Shown here piece after piece: positions 6,550 to 13,633 of a DNA stretch of 17,922 nt. The first letter of the stretch is position 1, and every line of letters starts with the position of its first letter. This DNA comes from Clostridiales bacterium. GTDB lineage: Bacteria; Bacillota; Clostridia; Peptostreptococcales; Anaerovoracaceae. The notes below the pieces were generated by a model. That model worked only from the letters and a program-made list of their open reading frames with translations. It had not been told where the DNA came from and ran no database searches. The stretch lies in the NCBI GenBank assembly GCA_012735285.1, contig JAAYHT010000190.1, positions 1-17,922 of the forward strand. Reading direction: 5' to 3'. The translations under genes were made by a program, and so were the position numbers.

Positions 6550-6630
6550 AGCTTCTTAATAATAAGTTGCTGATTTCACCATTAGGTGTAAAAATATATC
6601 TGATAGCTTATATAAAAAAGGAGAATCACC

Positions 6631-9600
6631 ATGACGAAGAAAATAATGAAAACAATGGATGGCAATACTGCTGCATCATACATATCTTACGCTTTTACCG
6701 ATGTTGCGGCTATTTATCCAATTACTCCATCATCTCCCATGGCGGAGCTGGTTGATGAATGGGCATCATATGGTAAAAAGAACCTATTTGGCCAAGAAGT
6801 AAAGGTAGTAGAGATGCAGTCTGAAGCTGGTGCTGCAGGAGCTGTACACGGTTCATTAGCATCAGGTGCATTGACTACTACATATACTGCTTCACAGGGT
6901 CTGCTTTTAATGATTCCCAATATGTATAAAATCGCCGGAGAACTCTTACCAGGAGTATTTCATGTCACGGCAAGGACATTAGCAACACATGCCTTAAGCA
7001 TTTTTGGGGATCACTCCGATGTTATGGCTGTTAGACAAACCGGTTTTGCCATGCTTGCTTCCAGTTCAGTTCAAGAAGTAATGGACTTAGGTGGCATTGC
7101 CCATTTGGCAAGTATTAAGAGTAGAGTACCTTTCTTGCATTTCTTTGATGGATTCCGCACATCCCATGAGGTGCAGAAGATCGAAGTGATTGATTATGAA
7201 GACCTAAGAGGCCTTCTGGACATGGAGGCTGTACAAAGATTTAGGGATAATGCTTTAAATCCAGAACGTCCAGTTATTAGAGGAACAGCCCAGAACCCAG
7301 ACATTTTCTTCCAAGCTAGAGAAGCTTCAAATAAATTTTATGAAAAAGTACCGGGCATTGTAGAAGATTACATGAAGAAACTAACAGAGATAACTGGAAG
7401 AGAATATAATCTATTCGATTATGTTGGTGATCCTAATGCTGAGTACATTATCATAGCTATGGGATCTGTTTGCGAAACAATTGAAGAAACTATCTCTTAC
7501 CTAATGAAACAGGGTAGAAAGGTCGGTTTGGTCAAAGTTAGACTCTACAGACCCTTTGCACCGGAATACTTAAAAGCAGTAATTCCAAAGACAGTAAAAC
7601 GTATAGCAGTATTAGACAGAACAAAAGAACCTGGATCCTTAGGGGAGCCTCTTTATATGGATGTAAAAACCATGTATTATAACGAAAAAGATGCTCCTAG
7701 CGTATATGGCGGTAGATACGGCCTAGGTTCTAAAGATACTACTCCAGGACAGATAGTTGCTGTGTTTGATAACCTTGAAAGTGAAACACCGAAGGATCAG
7801 TTTACCATCGGTATAATCGATGATGTTACAAATACTTCACTAGAGACAGTAGAAAATATTAACACTGAACCAGAAGGAACAATTCGTTGCAAATTCTGGG
7901 GACTTGGTTCAGATGGAACAGTAGGAGCAAATAAAAACGCTATTAAGATAATCGGTGACAATACTGATTTATATGCACAAGGCTACTTCTCCTATGATTC
8001 GAAAAAATCAGGTGGAGTAACAGTATCTCACCTTCGCTTTGGAAAGGAAAAGATAAAGTCAACCTACCTGATTAATGAAGCAGACTTTATTGCTTGCCAT
8101 AATCAGGCGTTTGTAAAGCAATATGACATTCTAAAGGGCTTAAAGAATGGCGGTACCTTTGTTCTTAACTGTATTTGGGATGAAAAACAGCTTGCCGAGA
8201 ACCTGCCTGGTCATATGAAGAGATATATTGCCCAGAATGATATTAATTTCTATATCATCAATGCAACTAAGATTGCTGAGGAAATAGGACTTGGTAATCG
8301 TATAAATATGATTATGCAAGCAGCTTTCTTCAAGCTGGCTCAGGTTATCCCTGTGGAGGATGCTGTTAAATATCTAAAGCAAGCAGTTGAGGATACATAT
8401 GGTAAAAAAGGCGAAGATATTGTGAAGATGAATAATGCAGCTATTGACAAGGGTGTAGAAGAGCTGGTACGAGTAAATGTACCTAAAGAATGGGCAGATG
8501 CAAAAGATGACGTAGTAGAAGAGGTTGAGGTACCTGAGTTTATTAAAGATATTTTAATTCCTATGAATAGACTCGAAGGAGATAATTTACCTGTTAGCGC
8601 CTTTGTCGGCAGAGAAGACGGAACATTCCCTTCAGGAACAGCTGCTTATGAAAAACGCGGTGTAGCAATCAATGTACCTGAATGGATACCTGAAACTTGT
8701 ATACAATGTAACCAGTGTTCATTTGTATGCCCGCATGCTGCGATCAGACCAGTAGTAGTAAATGAAGAGGAAAAAGCAAGAGCACCTAAAGATTTTGTCA
8801 CTACAAAATTAAGAGGCAAAGGATTTGAGGGACTGGAATATAGAATTCAAGTTTCCCCGCTAGATTGTATGGGATGCGGAAATTGCGCAGATATATGTCT
8901 ATCCAAAGAAAAGTCTCTGGTTATGAAACCACTGGAGACTCAAATGGGAGAAGTGGAAAACTGGGAATTTGGTCAAACAGTATCAATTAAAGATGACTTG
9001 ATGAATAAAGAAACAGTAAAAGGAAGTCAATTCTCAAAACCATATATTGAATTCTCAGGAGCATGCGCTGGTTGTGGGGAAACACCATACATTAAACTTG
9101 TAACTCAACTTTTTGGCGACAGAATGATGATAGCAAACGCTACAGGTTGCTCATCAATATGGGGTGCTTCAGCACCATGTATGCCTTACTGTAAAGATGA
9201 GAATGGAAGGGGTCCGTCATGGGCAAACTCTCTATTTGAAGACAATGCAGAATACGGATTAGGTATGGCTATCGGCGTAAGGCAAATGAGAGAAAAGATA
9301 AAGAGCAGCATGGAAGCATTGTTTGAAAAAGATATCGATCAAGAAATGAAAGATGCCTTCCAGAATTGGATTGACAAATTTGATGATGGCGCTGCTTCTA
9401 GAGAAGCTAGCGATAGGGTGCTGAAAGCTATAAAAAATAGCAAAGAATTAGATGCAGAAGCCAAAGCACTAGTAGATGAGATCCTAGATAGAAAGGACTT
9501 CTTGGTTAAGAAATCCATCTGGGCAGTCGGAGGAGACGGCTGGGCCTATGATATCGGATATGGTGGTCTAGATCATGTGTTAGCTTCAGGAGAAGATATT

Positions 9601-10161
9601 AACGTATTAGTATTTGATACCGAGGTTTACTCAAATACTGGAGGACAGTCTTCTAAGGCAACACCTAAGGCTGCTATAGCTAAGTTTGCCGCATCCGGAA
9701 AGAGAACCAAGAAAAAGGATTTAGGTATGCTAGCGATGACATATGGCTATGTATATGTAGCTCAGGTCGGCATGGGTGCAGATAAGAATCAGTTGATAAA
9801 GGCTATAACTGAGGCAGAAAAGTATAAAGGGCCTTCACTGATTATCTGCTATGCACCATGCATCACTCACGGCATAAAGAAGGGTATGGGTAAGACTCAG
9901 GAAAATACTAAAGACGCAGTTGAAGCAGGATACTGGCAACTGTATCGCTACAATCCGATGCTGAAAGAGGAAGGCAAGAATCCGTTTATTCTTGATTCAA
10001 AAGAGCCAACTAAGAGCTTTAGAGAATTCTTGATGGGTCAGGTAAGGTATGCTTCACTGCAGAATGAGTTCCCTGATGTAGCGGAAGAACTATATCAGAA
10101 TGCAGAAAAAAATGCTAGAGAAAGATATGAGACATATTTAAAACTATCAAAACAAGAATAA
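6631..10161 (+). CDS. nifJ: Pyruvate:ferredoxin (flavodoxin) oxidoreductase, single-chain homodimer type
   Basis: Oxidises pyruvate and CoA to acetyl-CoA and CO2 with reduction of ferredoxin; the central step of clostridial fermentation. The 1176-aa chain carries all fused domains. The N-terminal pyrimidine-binding domain has YPITPSSPMAE near residue 28 and the catalytic-Glu motif EMQSEAGAAGA. The ferredoxin-like domain has two 4Fe-4S motifs, Cys690/693/696/700 and Cys746/749/752/756. The proximal cluster ligands are Cys812, 815, 840 and 1077, and the TPP pyrophosphate motif is GGDGWAYDIG followed by FDTEVYSNTGGQ. The spacing matches the well-studied Desulfovibrio africanus enzyme, but the long C-terminal oxygen-protecting extension of that enzyme is absent, as in most clostridial forms. 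ATG 6631 follows AAAGGAG by 7 bases. It is flanked by its own promoter and terminator, so monocistronic. Confidence 0.97.
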   Translation: MTKKIMKTMDGNTAASYISYAFTDVAAIYPITPSSPMAELVDEWASYGKKNLFGQEVKVVEMQSEAGAAGAVHGSLASGALTTTYTASQGLLLMIPNMYKIAGELLPGVFHVTARTLATHALSIFGDHSDVMAVRQTGFAMLASSSVQEVMDLGGIAHLASIKSRVPFLHFFDGFRTSHEVQKIEVIDYEDLRGLLDMEAVQRFRDNALNPERPVIRGTAQNPDIFFQAREASNKFYEKVPGIVEDYMKKLTEITGREYNLFDYVGDPNAEYIIIAMGSVCETIEETISYLMKQGRKVGLVKVRLYRPFAPEYLKAVIPKTVKRIAVLDRTKEPGSLGEPLYMDVKTMYYNEKDAPSVYGGRYGLGSKDTTPGQIVAVFDNLESETPKDQFTIGIIDDVTNTSLETVENINTEPEGTIRCKFWGLGSDGTVGANKNAIKIIGDNTDLYAQGYFSYDSKKSGGVTVSHLRFGKEKIKSTYLINEADFIACHNQAFVKQYDILKGLKNGGTFVLNCIWDEKQLAENLPGHMKRYIAQNDINFYIINATKIAEEIGLGNRINMIMQAAFFKLAQVIPVEDAVKYLKQAVEDTYGKKGEDIVKMNNAAIDKGVEELVRVNVPKEWADAKDDVVEEVEVPEFIKDILIPMNRLEGDNLPVSAFVGREDGTFPSGTAAYEKRGVAINVPEWIPETCIQCNQCSFVCPHAAIRPVVVNEEEKARAPKDFVTTKLRGKGFEGLEYRIQVSPLDCMGCGNCADICLSKEKSLVMKPLETQMGEVENWEFGQTVSIKDDLMNKETVKGSQFSKPYIEFSGACAGCGETPYIKLVTQLFGDRMMIANATGCSSIWGASAPCMPYCKDENGRGPSWANSLFEDNAEYGLGMAIGVRQMREKIKSSMEALFEKDIDQEMKDAFQNWIDKFDDGAASREASDRVLKAIKNSKELDAEAKALVDEILDRKDFLVKKSIWAVGGDGWAYDIGYGGLDHVLASGEDINVLVFDTEVYSNTGGQSSKATPKAAIAKFAASGKRTKKKDLGMLAMTYGYVYVAQVGMGADKNQLIKAITEAEKYKGPSLIICYAPCITHGIKKGMGKTQENTKDAVEAGYWQLYRYNPMLKEEGKNPFILDSKEPTKSFREFLMGQVRYASLQNEFPDVAEELYQNAEKNARERYETYLKLSKQE

Positions 10162-10172
10162 GAATAATAAGT

Positions 10173-10203
10173 AAAGGTGCAGGATAACCAACCTGCACCT
10201 TTT
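10173..10203. terminator. Terminator between convergent nifJ and gdhA
   Basis: AAAGGTGCAGG (10173-10183) pairs with CCTGCACCTTT (10192-10202) around an 8-base loop. The stem's own closing A:T pairs give a short T run in both directions (four T on plus, three on minus), so it can serve nifJ and, less strongly, the leftward gdhA transcript that ends 28 bases away. Confidence 0.8.
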
Positions 10204-10230
10204 AAAATACTCTTATTTAATATTTTTATA

Positions 10231-11574
10231 CTATACTACTCCCTGAGCCAGCATAGCTTTTGCTACTTTCAAGAATCCTGCTATGTTAGCACCAGCCACG
10301 TAATTTCCTTCCATACCAAATTCTTTAGCTGCGCTTTGACAGGAATTAAAAATTGAGGCCATAATTGTTTGTAGTTTTTGATCTACCTCTTCAGCACTCC
10401 ACTGAAGTCTCATGCTATTTTGTGTCATTTCTAATGCAGACACCGATACCCCTCCTGCATTTGCAGCTTTTGCCGGTCCAACAATTACATTGTTCTCCTG
10501 GAGATGCTTCAAAGCATCTAATGAGGTAGGCATATTTGAACCTTCGCAATAGAACTTTGTACCATTGGCAACTATATTCTTGGCATCTTCAAGATCAACC
10601 TCATTTTGAGTAGCGCAAGGTATAGCAATGTCGACTTTGACGCCCCAAGGTCTTTCGCCTGGATAGAACTTGGCTCCTGGGAATCTTTCTGCATAGGGTG
10701 CAACGATGTCATTATTTGAAGCTCTTAGTTGAAGGAGATAGTCAACTTTTTCCCCGGATATACCTTCTTCGTCATAAACATATCCATCCGGGCCGGAAAT
10801 AGTAACGACTTTTCCACCTAGTTGATTAACCTTGCTAACTGTGCCCCATGCAACATTACCGAAACCTGATACCGCGACTGTTTTGCCCTTTATTGTTTCT
10901 CCGTGAGCACGCAACATGTTCTCCACAAAGTAAACTATACCATATCCTGTAGCCTCAGTTCTTGCAAGGCTGCCGCCCCAACCAACTCCTTTACCGGTTA
11001 GAACGCCTTCCCATTTATTTGTAAGTCTTTTATATTGTCCAAACATGTAGCCGATTTCCCTAGCGCCTACACCCAAATCACCTGCAGGCACATCAGTATC
11101 TGCGTCAATGTATTTATAAAGTTCTGTCATATAGCTTTGACAGAAGCGCATTATTTCAGCGTCTGATTTGCCCTTTGGATCGAAATCCGAACCGCCTTTA
11201 CCTCCGCCAAGGGGTAGAGTGGTTAAACTGTTTTTAAATATTTGTTCAAAACCGAGGAATTTAATGATTCCCAAATTTACAGATGGGTGGAATCTAATTC
11301 CGCCTTTGTATGGCCCAAGGGCGTTATTGAATTGTACCCTAAATCCTCTATTAACTCTGCTTTTTCCATTGTCATCAATCCACGGAACTTTAAAGATGAT
11401 TTGCCTGTCCGGCTCTAAGAGTCTTTCCACCACGCCCGATTCAACGAACTCAGGGTATTTTTCGAATACAGGTTCCAAAGACTCAAGAACTTCTTCTACA
11501 GCTTGATGGAACTCTGGTTCACCGGGATTTCTCTTTTTTACAATTTCAAGATACTTTTGGGTTATTTCTGACAT
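10231..11574 (-). CDS. gdhA: Glutamate dehydrogenase, hexameric, probably NAD-specific
   Basis: Reversible oxidative deamination of glutamate to 2-oxoglutarate and ammonia in the cytoplasm. The 447-aa length is that of the small hexameric class. Catalytic and substrate residues are in place: K90 in GPYKGG, K114, K126 in PLGGGKGG, and D166 in PAGDLG. The Rossmann fingerprint is SGFGNVAWG (236-244), and the second strand ends in SGPDGYVYD (260-268). The Phe238, Pro262 and Asp263 combination is that of the NAD-specific Clostridium symbiosum enzyme and unlike NADP enzymes such as that of E. coli; homology-based naming will often call it NADP-specific. The start follows a GAGGGAGA ribosome site on the minus strand. 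It is a lone gene, divergent from the rpiR-TRAP operon. A catabolic role in glutamate fermentation is inferred. Confidence 0.95.
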   Translation of the reverse strand: MSEITQKYLEIVKKRNPGEPEFHQAVEEVLESLEPVFEKYPEFVESGVVERLLEPDRQIIFKVPWIDDNGKSRVNRGFRVQFNNALGPYKGGIRFHPSVNLGIIKFLGFEQIFKNSLTTLPLGGGKGGSDFDPKGKSDAEIMRFCQSYMTELYKYIDADTDVPAGDLGVGAREIGYMFGQYKRLTNKWEGVLTGKGVGWGGSLARTEATGYGIVYFVENMLRAHGETIKGKTVAVSGFGNVAWGTVSKVNQLGGKVVTISGPDGYVYDEEGISGEKVDYLLQLRASNNDIVAPYAERFPGAKFYPGERPWGVKVDIAIPCATQNEVDLEDAKNIVANGTKFYCEGSNMPTSLDALKHLQENNVIVGPAKAANAGGVSVSALEMTQNSMRLQWSAEEVDQKLQTIMASIFNSCQSAAKEFGMEGNYVAGANIAGFLKVAKAMLAQGVV

Positions 11575-11652
11575 CTTATCTCCCTCTTTTCTTTGATTAA
11601 TGATACTTTTTAAACAAAACTAGTTGGAATTATTATGATCTAAGCTCACGAT

Positions 11653-11681
11653 AGCATATTGAATTTTTTTAGTCAAGTCAA
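11653..11681 (-). promoter_or_regulatory. Promoter of gdhA
   Basis: On the minus strand TTGACT (11676-11681) and TATGCT (11653-11658) are 17 bases apart. An overlapping register with TTGACT at 11671-11676 also gives a 17-base spacer to TATCGT, so the exact -35 is ambiguous. The predicted leader is about 72 bases. Confidence 0.6.
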
Positions 11682-11750
11682 TCGCATATGTAGAGGTATC
11701 CAGATTCAGCTATTTCTTTCTATTAATATAGGTAATAATTGGTGGAAGTA

Positions 11751-11780
11751 TTGATATTTAAACGTTTTATGTATTATAAA
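11751..11780 (+). promoter_or_regulatory. Possible extra rightward promoter in the divergent region
   Basis: TTGATA (11751-11756) and TATAAA (11775-11780) with an 18-base spacer. The predicted start would fall on the palindrome at 11789-11808. No good ORF follows closely, so it would give a long leader for rpiR or a small RNA. Supported only by consensus. Confidence 0.3.
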
Positions 11781-11788
11781 AACCGGAG

Positions 11789-11808
11789 AAGTTCGAATAT
11801 TCGGACTT
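11789..11808. promoter_or_regulatory. 20-bp near-perfect palindrome, operator-like
   Basis: The 20 bases are self-complementary except at one symmetric pair of positions, with a central CGAATATTCG and flanking AAGT/ACTT. With no loop it is more like a protein-binding site than an RNA hairpin. It sits at the predicted start of the 11751-11780 promoter. No known consensus that I recognise fits it. Confidence 0.5.
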
Positions 11809-11900
11809 TGAAATTTGGTTAAACAAATAACAATATTATAGTAACAGTAGATATTTTAACCTTAAAAAAATAATTGATTAGTTAATGCTAGAATGTGGAC

Positions 11901-11915
11901 AAATATCAGAAAATT
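11901..11915. promoter_or_regulatory. CodY-box-like site 1
   Basis: AAATATCAGAAAATT matches the CodY consensus AATTTTCWGAAAATT at 13 of 15 positions. It lies in the gdhA/rpiR intergenic region, 122 bases upstream of the rpiR -35 element. Confidence 0.45.
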
Positions 11916-11933
11916 AAGACATATAATAAAACT

Positions 11934-11948
11934 ACATTTCAGAAAGTA
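11934..11948. promoter_or_regulatory. CodY-box-like site 2
   Basis: ACATTTCAGAAAGTA matches the CodY consensus at 11 of 15 positions, with symmetric CTAC.TTTC/GAAA.GTAG arms around it. Alone it would be weak; its nearness to site 1 (33 bases centre to centre) raises its value. Confidence 0.35.
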
Positions 11949-11980
11949 GCATAACTACAAACATACAATGTCAGCCAAGA

Positions 11981-11998
11981 TTGTTGAAATTACAACAA
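11981..11998. promoter_or_regulatory. 18-bp palindrome upstream of rpiR
   Basis: Arms TTGTTG (11981-11986) and CAACAA (11993-11998) are perfectly inverted around AAATTA. It lies 39 bases upstream of the rpiR -35 element, a sensible place for an activator or looping operator. The inner part, read as TGTAATTT, loosely recalls sites of RpiR-type HexR regulators, but that is only resemblance. Confidence 0.45.
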
Positions 11999-12037
11999 AA
12001 TATTTAATATTTTAAAATAATTATTTCCAAATTTGTA

Positions 12038-12066
12038 TTGACATCCACCATGTTTGATAGTATTAT
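12038..12066 (+). promoter_or_regulatory. Promoter of the rpiR-TRAP operon
   Basis: A consensus TTGACA (12038-12043) and TATTAT (12061-12066) with a 17-base spacer; the strongest promoter in the window. Predicted start near 12073, leader about 36 bases. A palindrome covers its -10 region, so it is probably repressible. Confidence 0.85.
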
Positions 12067-12072
12067 TAAACA
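12051..12072. promoter_or_regulatory. 22-bp palindromic operator over the -10 element
   Basis: TGTTTGATA (12051-12059) and TATTAAACA (12064-12072) are inverted repeats with 8 of 9 positions paired around GTAT. The site spans the spacer, the -10 box and the predicted transcription start, a classic repressor position. Autoregulation by the RpiR-type protein encoded next is the simplest inference. Confidence 0.6.
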
Positions 12073-12108
12073 AAATTAAAGTAAATTTACTACATAGGAA
12101 GATGTATT

Positions 12109-12984
12109 ATGAATGTCAAATCTAATATCATTCAAAAAATAACTAAGGAAATTGATAGTTATTCTGCAAGTTACCAGCGTATTGGGAAATTGATATTAGA
12201 ACAGCCGGAAAAAATCGTTAAGATGAGCATCGGTCGATTATCGCAACTTGCTAGTGTAAGTGACCCAACAATAATGCGTTTTTGCGCTATGCTCGGCTTT
12301 TCAGGATTTAAAGACTTTAAATTACAATTAGCTAAAGAGTTGGCTATAAAGGAGAATTATCTTCATTTAGGGATTGAGGATAATGATAACCCGAACTCGT
12401 ACATAAGAAAAGTAGGCATTACAACCATATCTTCTTTAAGTGAAGTAATAAACTCTTTGAATGAAGACCTTATTAATTCTCTAGTGGATACTCTATCCGA
12501 AGCCGATAAAATCGAATTTTGGGGCCAGGGTGCCTCAGCTGTAGTTGCACAAGATGCTTATCATAAATTCTTCCGTGCGGGTATTTCGTGTGTAGCAAGC
12601 TCTGATCCTCATATGCAGTGCATGTCAGCGGGTGTAATGACAAAAGGAGATGTTGTCGTTGCTATTTCGCATACCGGTAAATCCTATGATTTGATTAGAA
12701 ATGTAAAAATAGCAAAGGAGCAAGGAGGCATAATAATTGGCATTACAATGGATAAATCTCCTTTAGCTAAAGAATGTACGATGGCAGTTGGGGTTAACGT
12801 TGATGAAGATACTGATATTTATTTGCCAATGATCTCTCGACTTGCCCATCTATTGGTGCTAGATATACTTGCTGTTGGTGTCATGCTGAAAAAAGGAAAA
12901 GAGGCTACTGATAGAATGAAAAAAATGAAGGAGGCATTAATGAGAATTAAGTATTCAGCATCTGAGGAAATGGCTGACGAATAA
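12109..12984 (+). CDS. MurR/RpiR-family transcriptional regulator (HTH plus SIS domain)
   Basis: A 291-aa DNA-binding regulator. The N-terminal HTH_6 domain covers about residues 1-80, with the recognition region SIGRLSQLASVSDPTIMRFC and the following GFSGFKDFK typical of the family. A SIS phosphosugar-binding domain spans about residues 120-255, with GQGASAVVAQDAYHKF and a VAISHTGKSYD segment where sugar phosphates bind in relatives. The ATG follows TAGGAAG by 7 bases. It heads a co-directional gene run (46-base gap to the TRAP genes, no terminator), so it most likely senses an intermediate, possibly a phosphorylated sugar or acid, and controls the operon from the palindromes upstream. Specificity cannot be read off; RpiR members govern many sugar and acid pathways. 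Confidence 0.9.
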   Translation: MNVKSNIIQKITKEIDSYSASYQRIGKLILEQPEKIVKMSIGRLSQLASVSDPTIMRFCAMLGFSGFKDFKLQLAKELAIKENYLHLGIEDNDNPNSYIRKVGITTISSLSEVINSLNEDLINSLVDTLSEADKIEFWGQGASAVVAQDAYHKFFRAGISCVASSDPHMQCMSAGVMTKGDVVVAISHTGKSYDLIRNVKIAKEQGGIIIGITMDKSPLAKECTMAVGVNVDEDTDIYLPMISRLAHLLVLDILAVGVMLKKGKEATDRMKKMKEALMRIKYSASEEMADE

Positions 12985-13030
12985 ATAACAGTTTTCCTGT
13001 ATCCCATAATGCGCAATAAGGAGGATAACA

Positions 13031-13633
13031 TTGGATAATTCGAACAAAGCTTTTGAAAAGATAGTTTTTATAATAACAAAAATAAATGAGATCCTATTAT
13101 TAATAGCAATCTCAGCAATGTTTATTTTTGTATTTGCCAATGTAATAGGGCGCTATGTATTTTCGAATTCAATTTCATGGGCAGCAGAAGTATCGCGATA
13201 TCTAATGGTTAGCGTCGCTTTTCTTGGTATGGGACTTGCGATGAAACAAAGCCGGCATTCAGCCTTCTATATTTTCCAAGATCTATTTCCGACATTGCCT
13301 CGTAAAATTATAAGAATATTAGTTGCAATTATCATTATAGCTATTATGGTCTTGTTATTATTGCTCGGTTTTCAATATGCGTTGAAGTACATGAGTAATT
13401 TAACAGAAGTGTTGCGCTGGCCGGTGGGCTATTGGTATTTAACCATACCAATCGGTGCATTTCTATTCATTTTTCACTTCTTAACCACAATTAAGGAGTA
13501 CGTAAATAAGAAAAAGGACGCAGACTTGGAGGCCGAAATACTTGCAGGGGATGAACTTGTAGAGGATTCGGTATTCTATAAAAGTGTTACAGAAGGCGAA
13601 ATAGAAGAGAGCGATAAGGGGGTGCGGATCTAA
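13031..13633 (+). CDS. TRAP transporter small permease (DctQ type)
   Basis: The small membrane subunit of a tripartite ATP-independent periplasmic-type transporter. The 200-aa protein has four predicted membrane segments: about residues 15-40 with the typical FVFANVIGRYVF end, 50-75 (EVSRYLMVSVAFLGMGLA), 93-120, and 130-153. It uses TTG at 13031, placed 5 bases after a strong AAGGAGGA site; the next in-frame ATG lies inside the first helix. The C-terminal 45 residues are an acidic, charged tail not usual for the family, which generally ends soon after the fourth helix. Its stop overlaps the start of the large permease by one base (TAATG), implying translational coupling. Confidence 0.9.
   Translation: MDNSNKAFEKIVFIITKINEILLLIAISAMFIFVFANVIGRYVFSNSISWAAEVSRYLMVSVAFLGMGLAMKQSRHSAFYIFQDLFPTLPRKIIRILVAIIIIAIMVLLLLLGFQYALKYMSNLTEVLRWPVGYWYLTIPIGAFLFIFHFLTTIKEYVNKKKDADLEAEILAGDELVEDSVFYKSVTEGEIEESDKGVRI

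Noticed and set aside
6567..6755. 62-aa frame overlapping the nifJ leader and start
   Set aside because: Starts at TTG with no ribosome site and runs out of frame through the nifJ coding sequence; the nifJ start has a good AAAGGAG site.
11168..11506. 112-aa open frame on the plus strand opposite the glutamate dehydrogenase gene
   Set aside because: It lies wholly inside a gene with intact catalytic motifs on the other strand, has no ribosome site and an Arg/Ser/Pro-rich composition typical of antisense frames.
11755..11773. cre-like (CcpA) site around TTTAAACGTTTTAT
   Set aside because: It misses both the conserved G of the left half and the C of the right half of the cre consensus; likely chance in AT-rich DNA.
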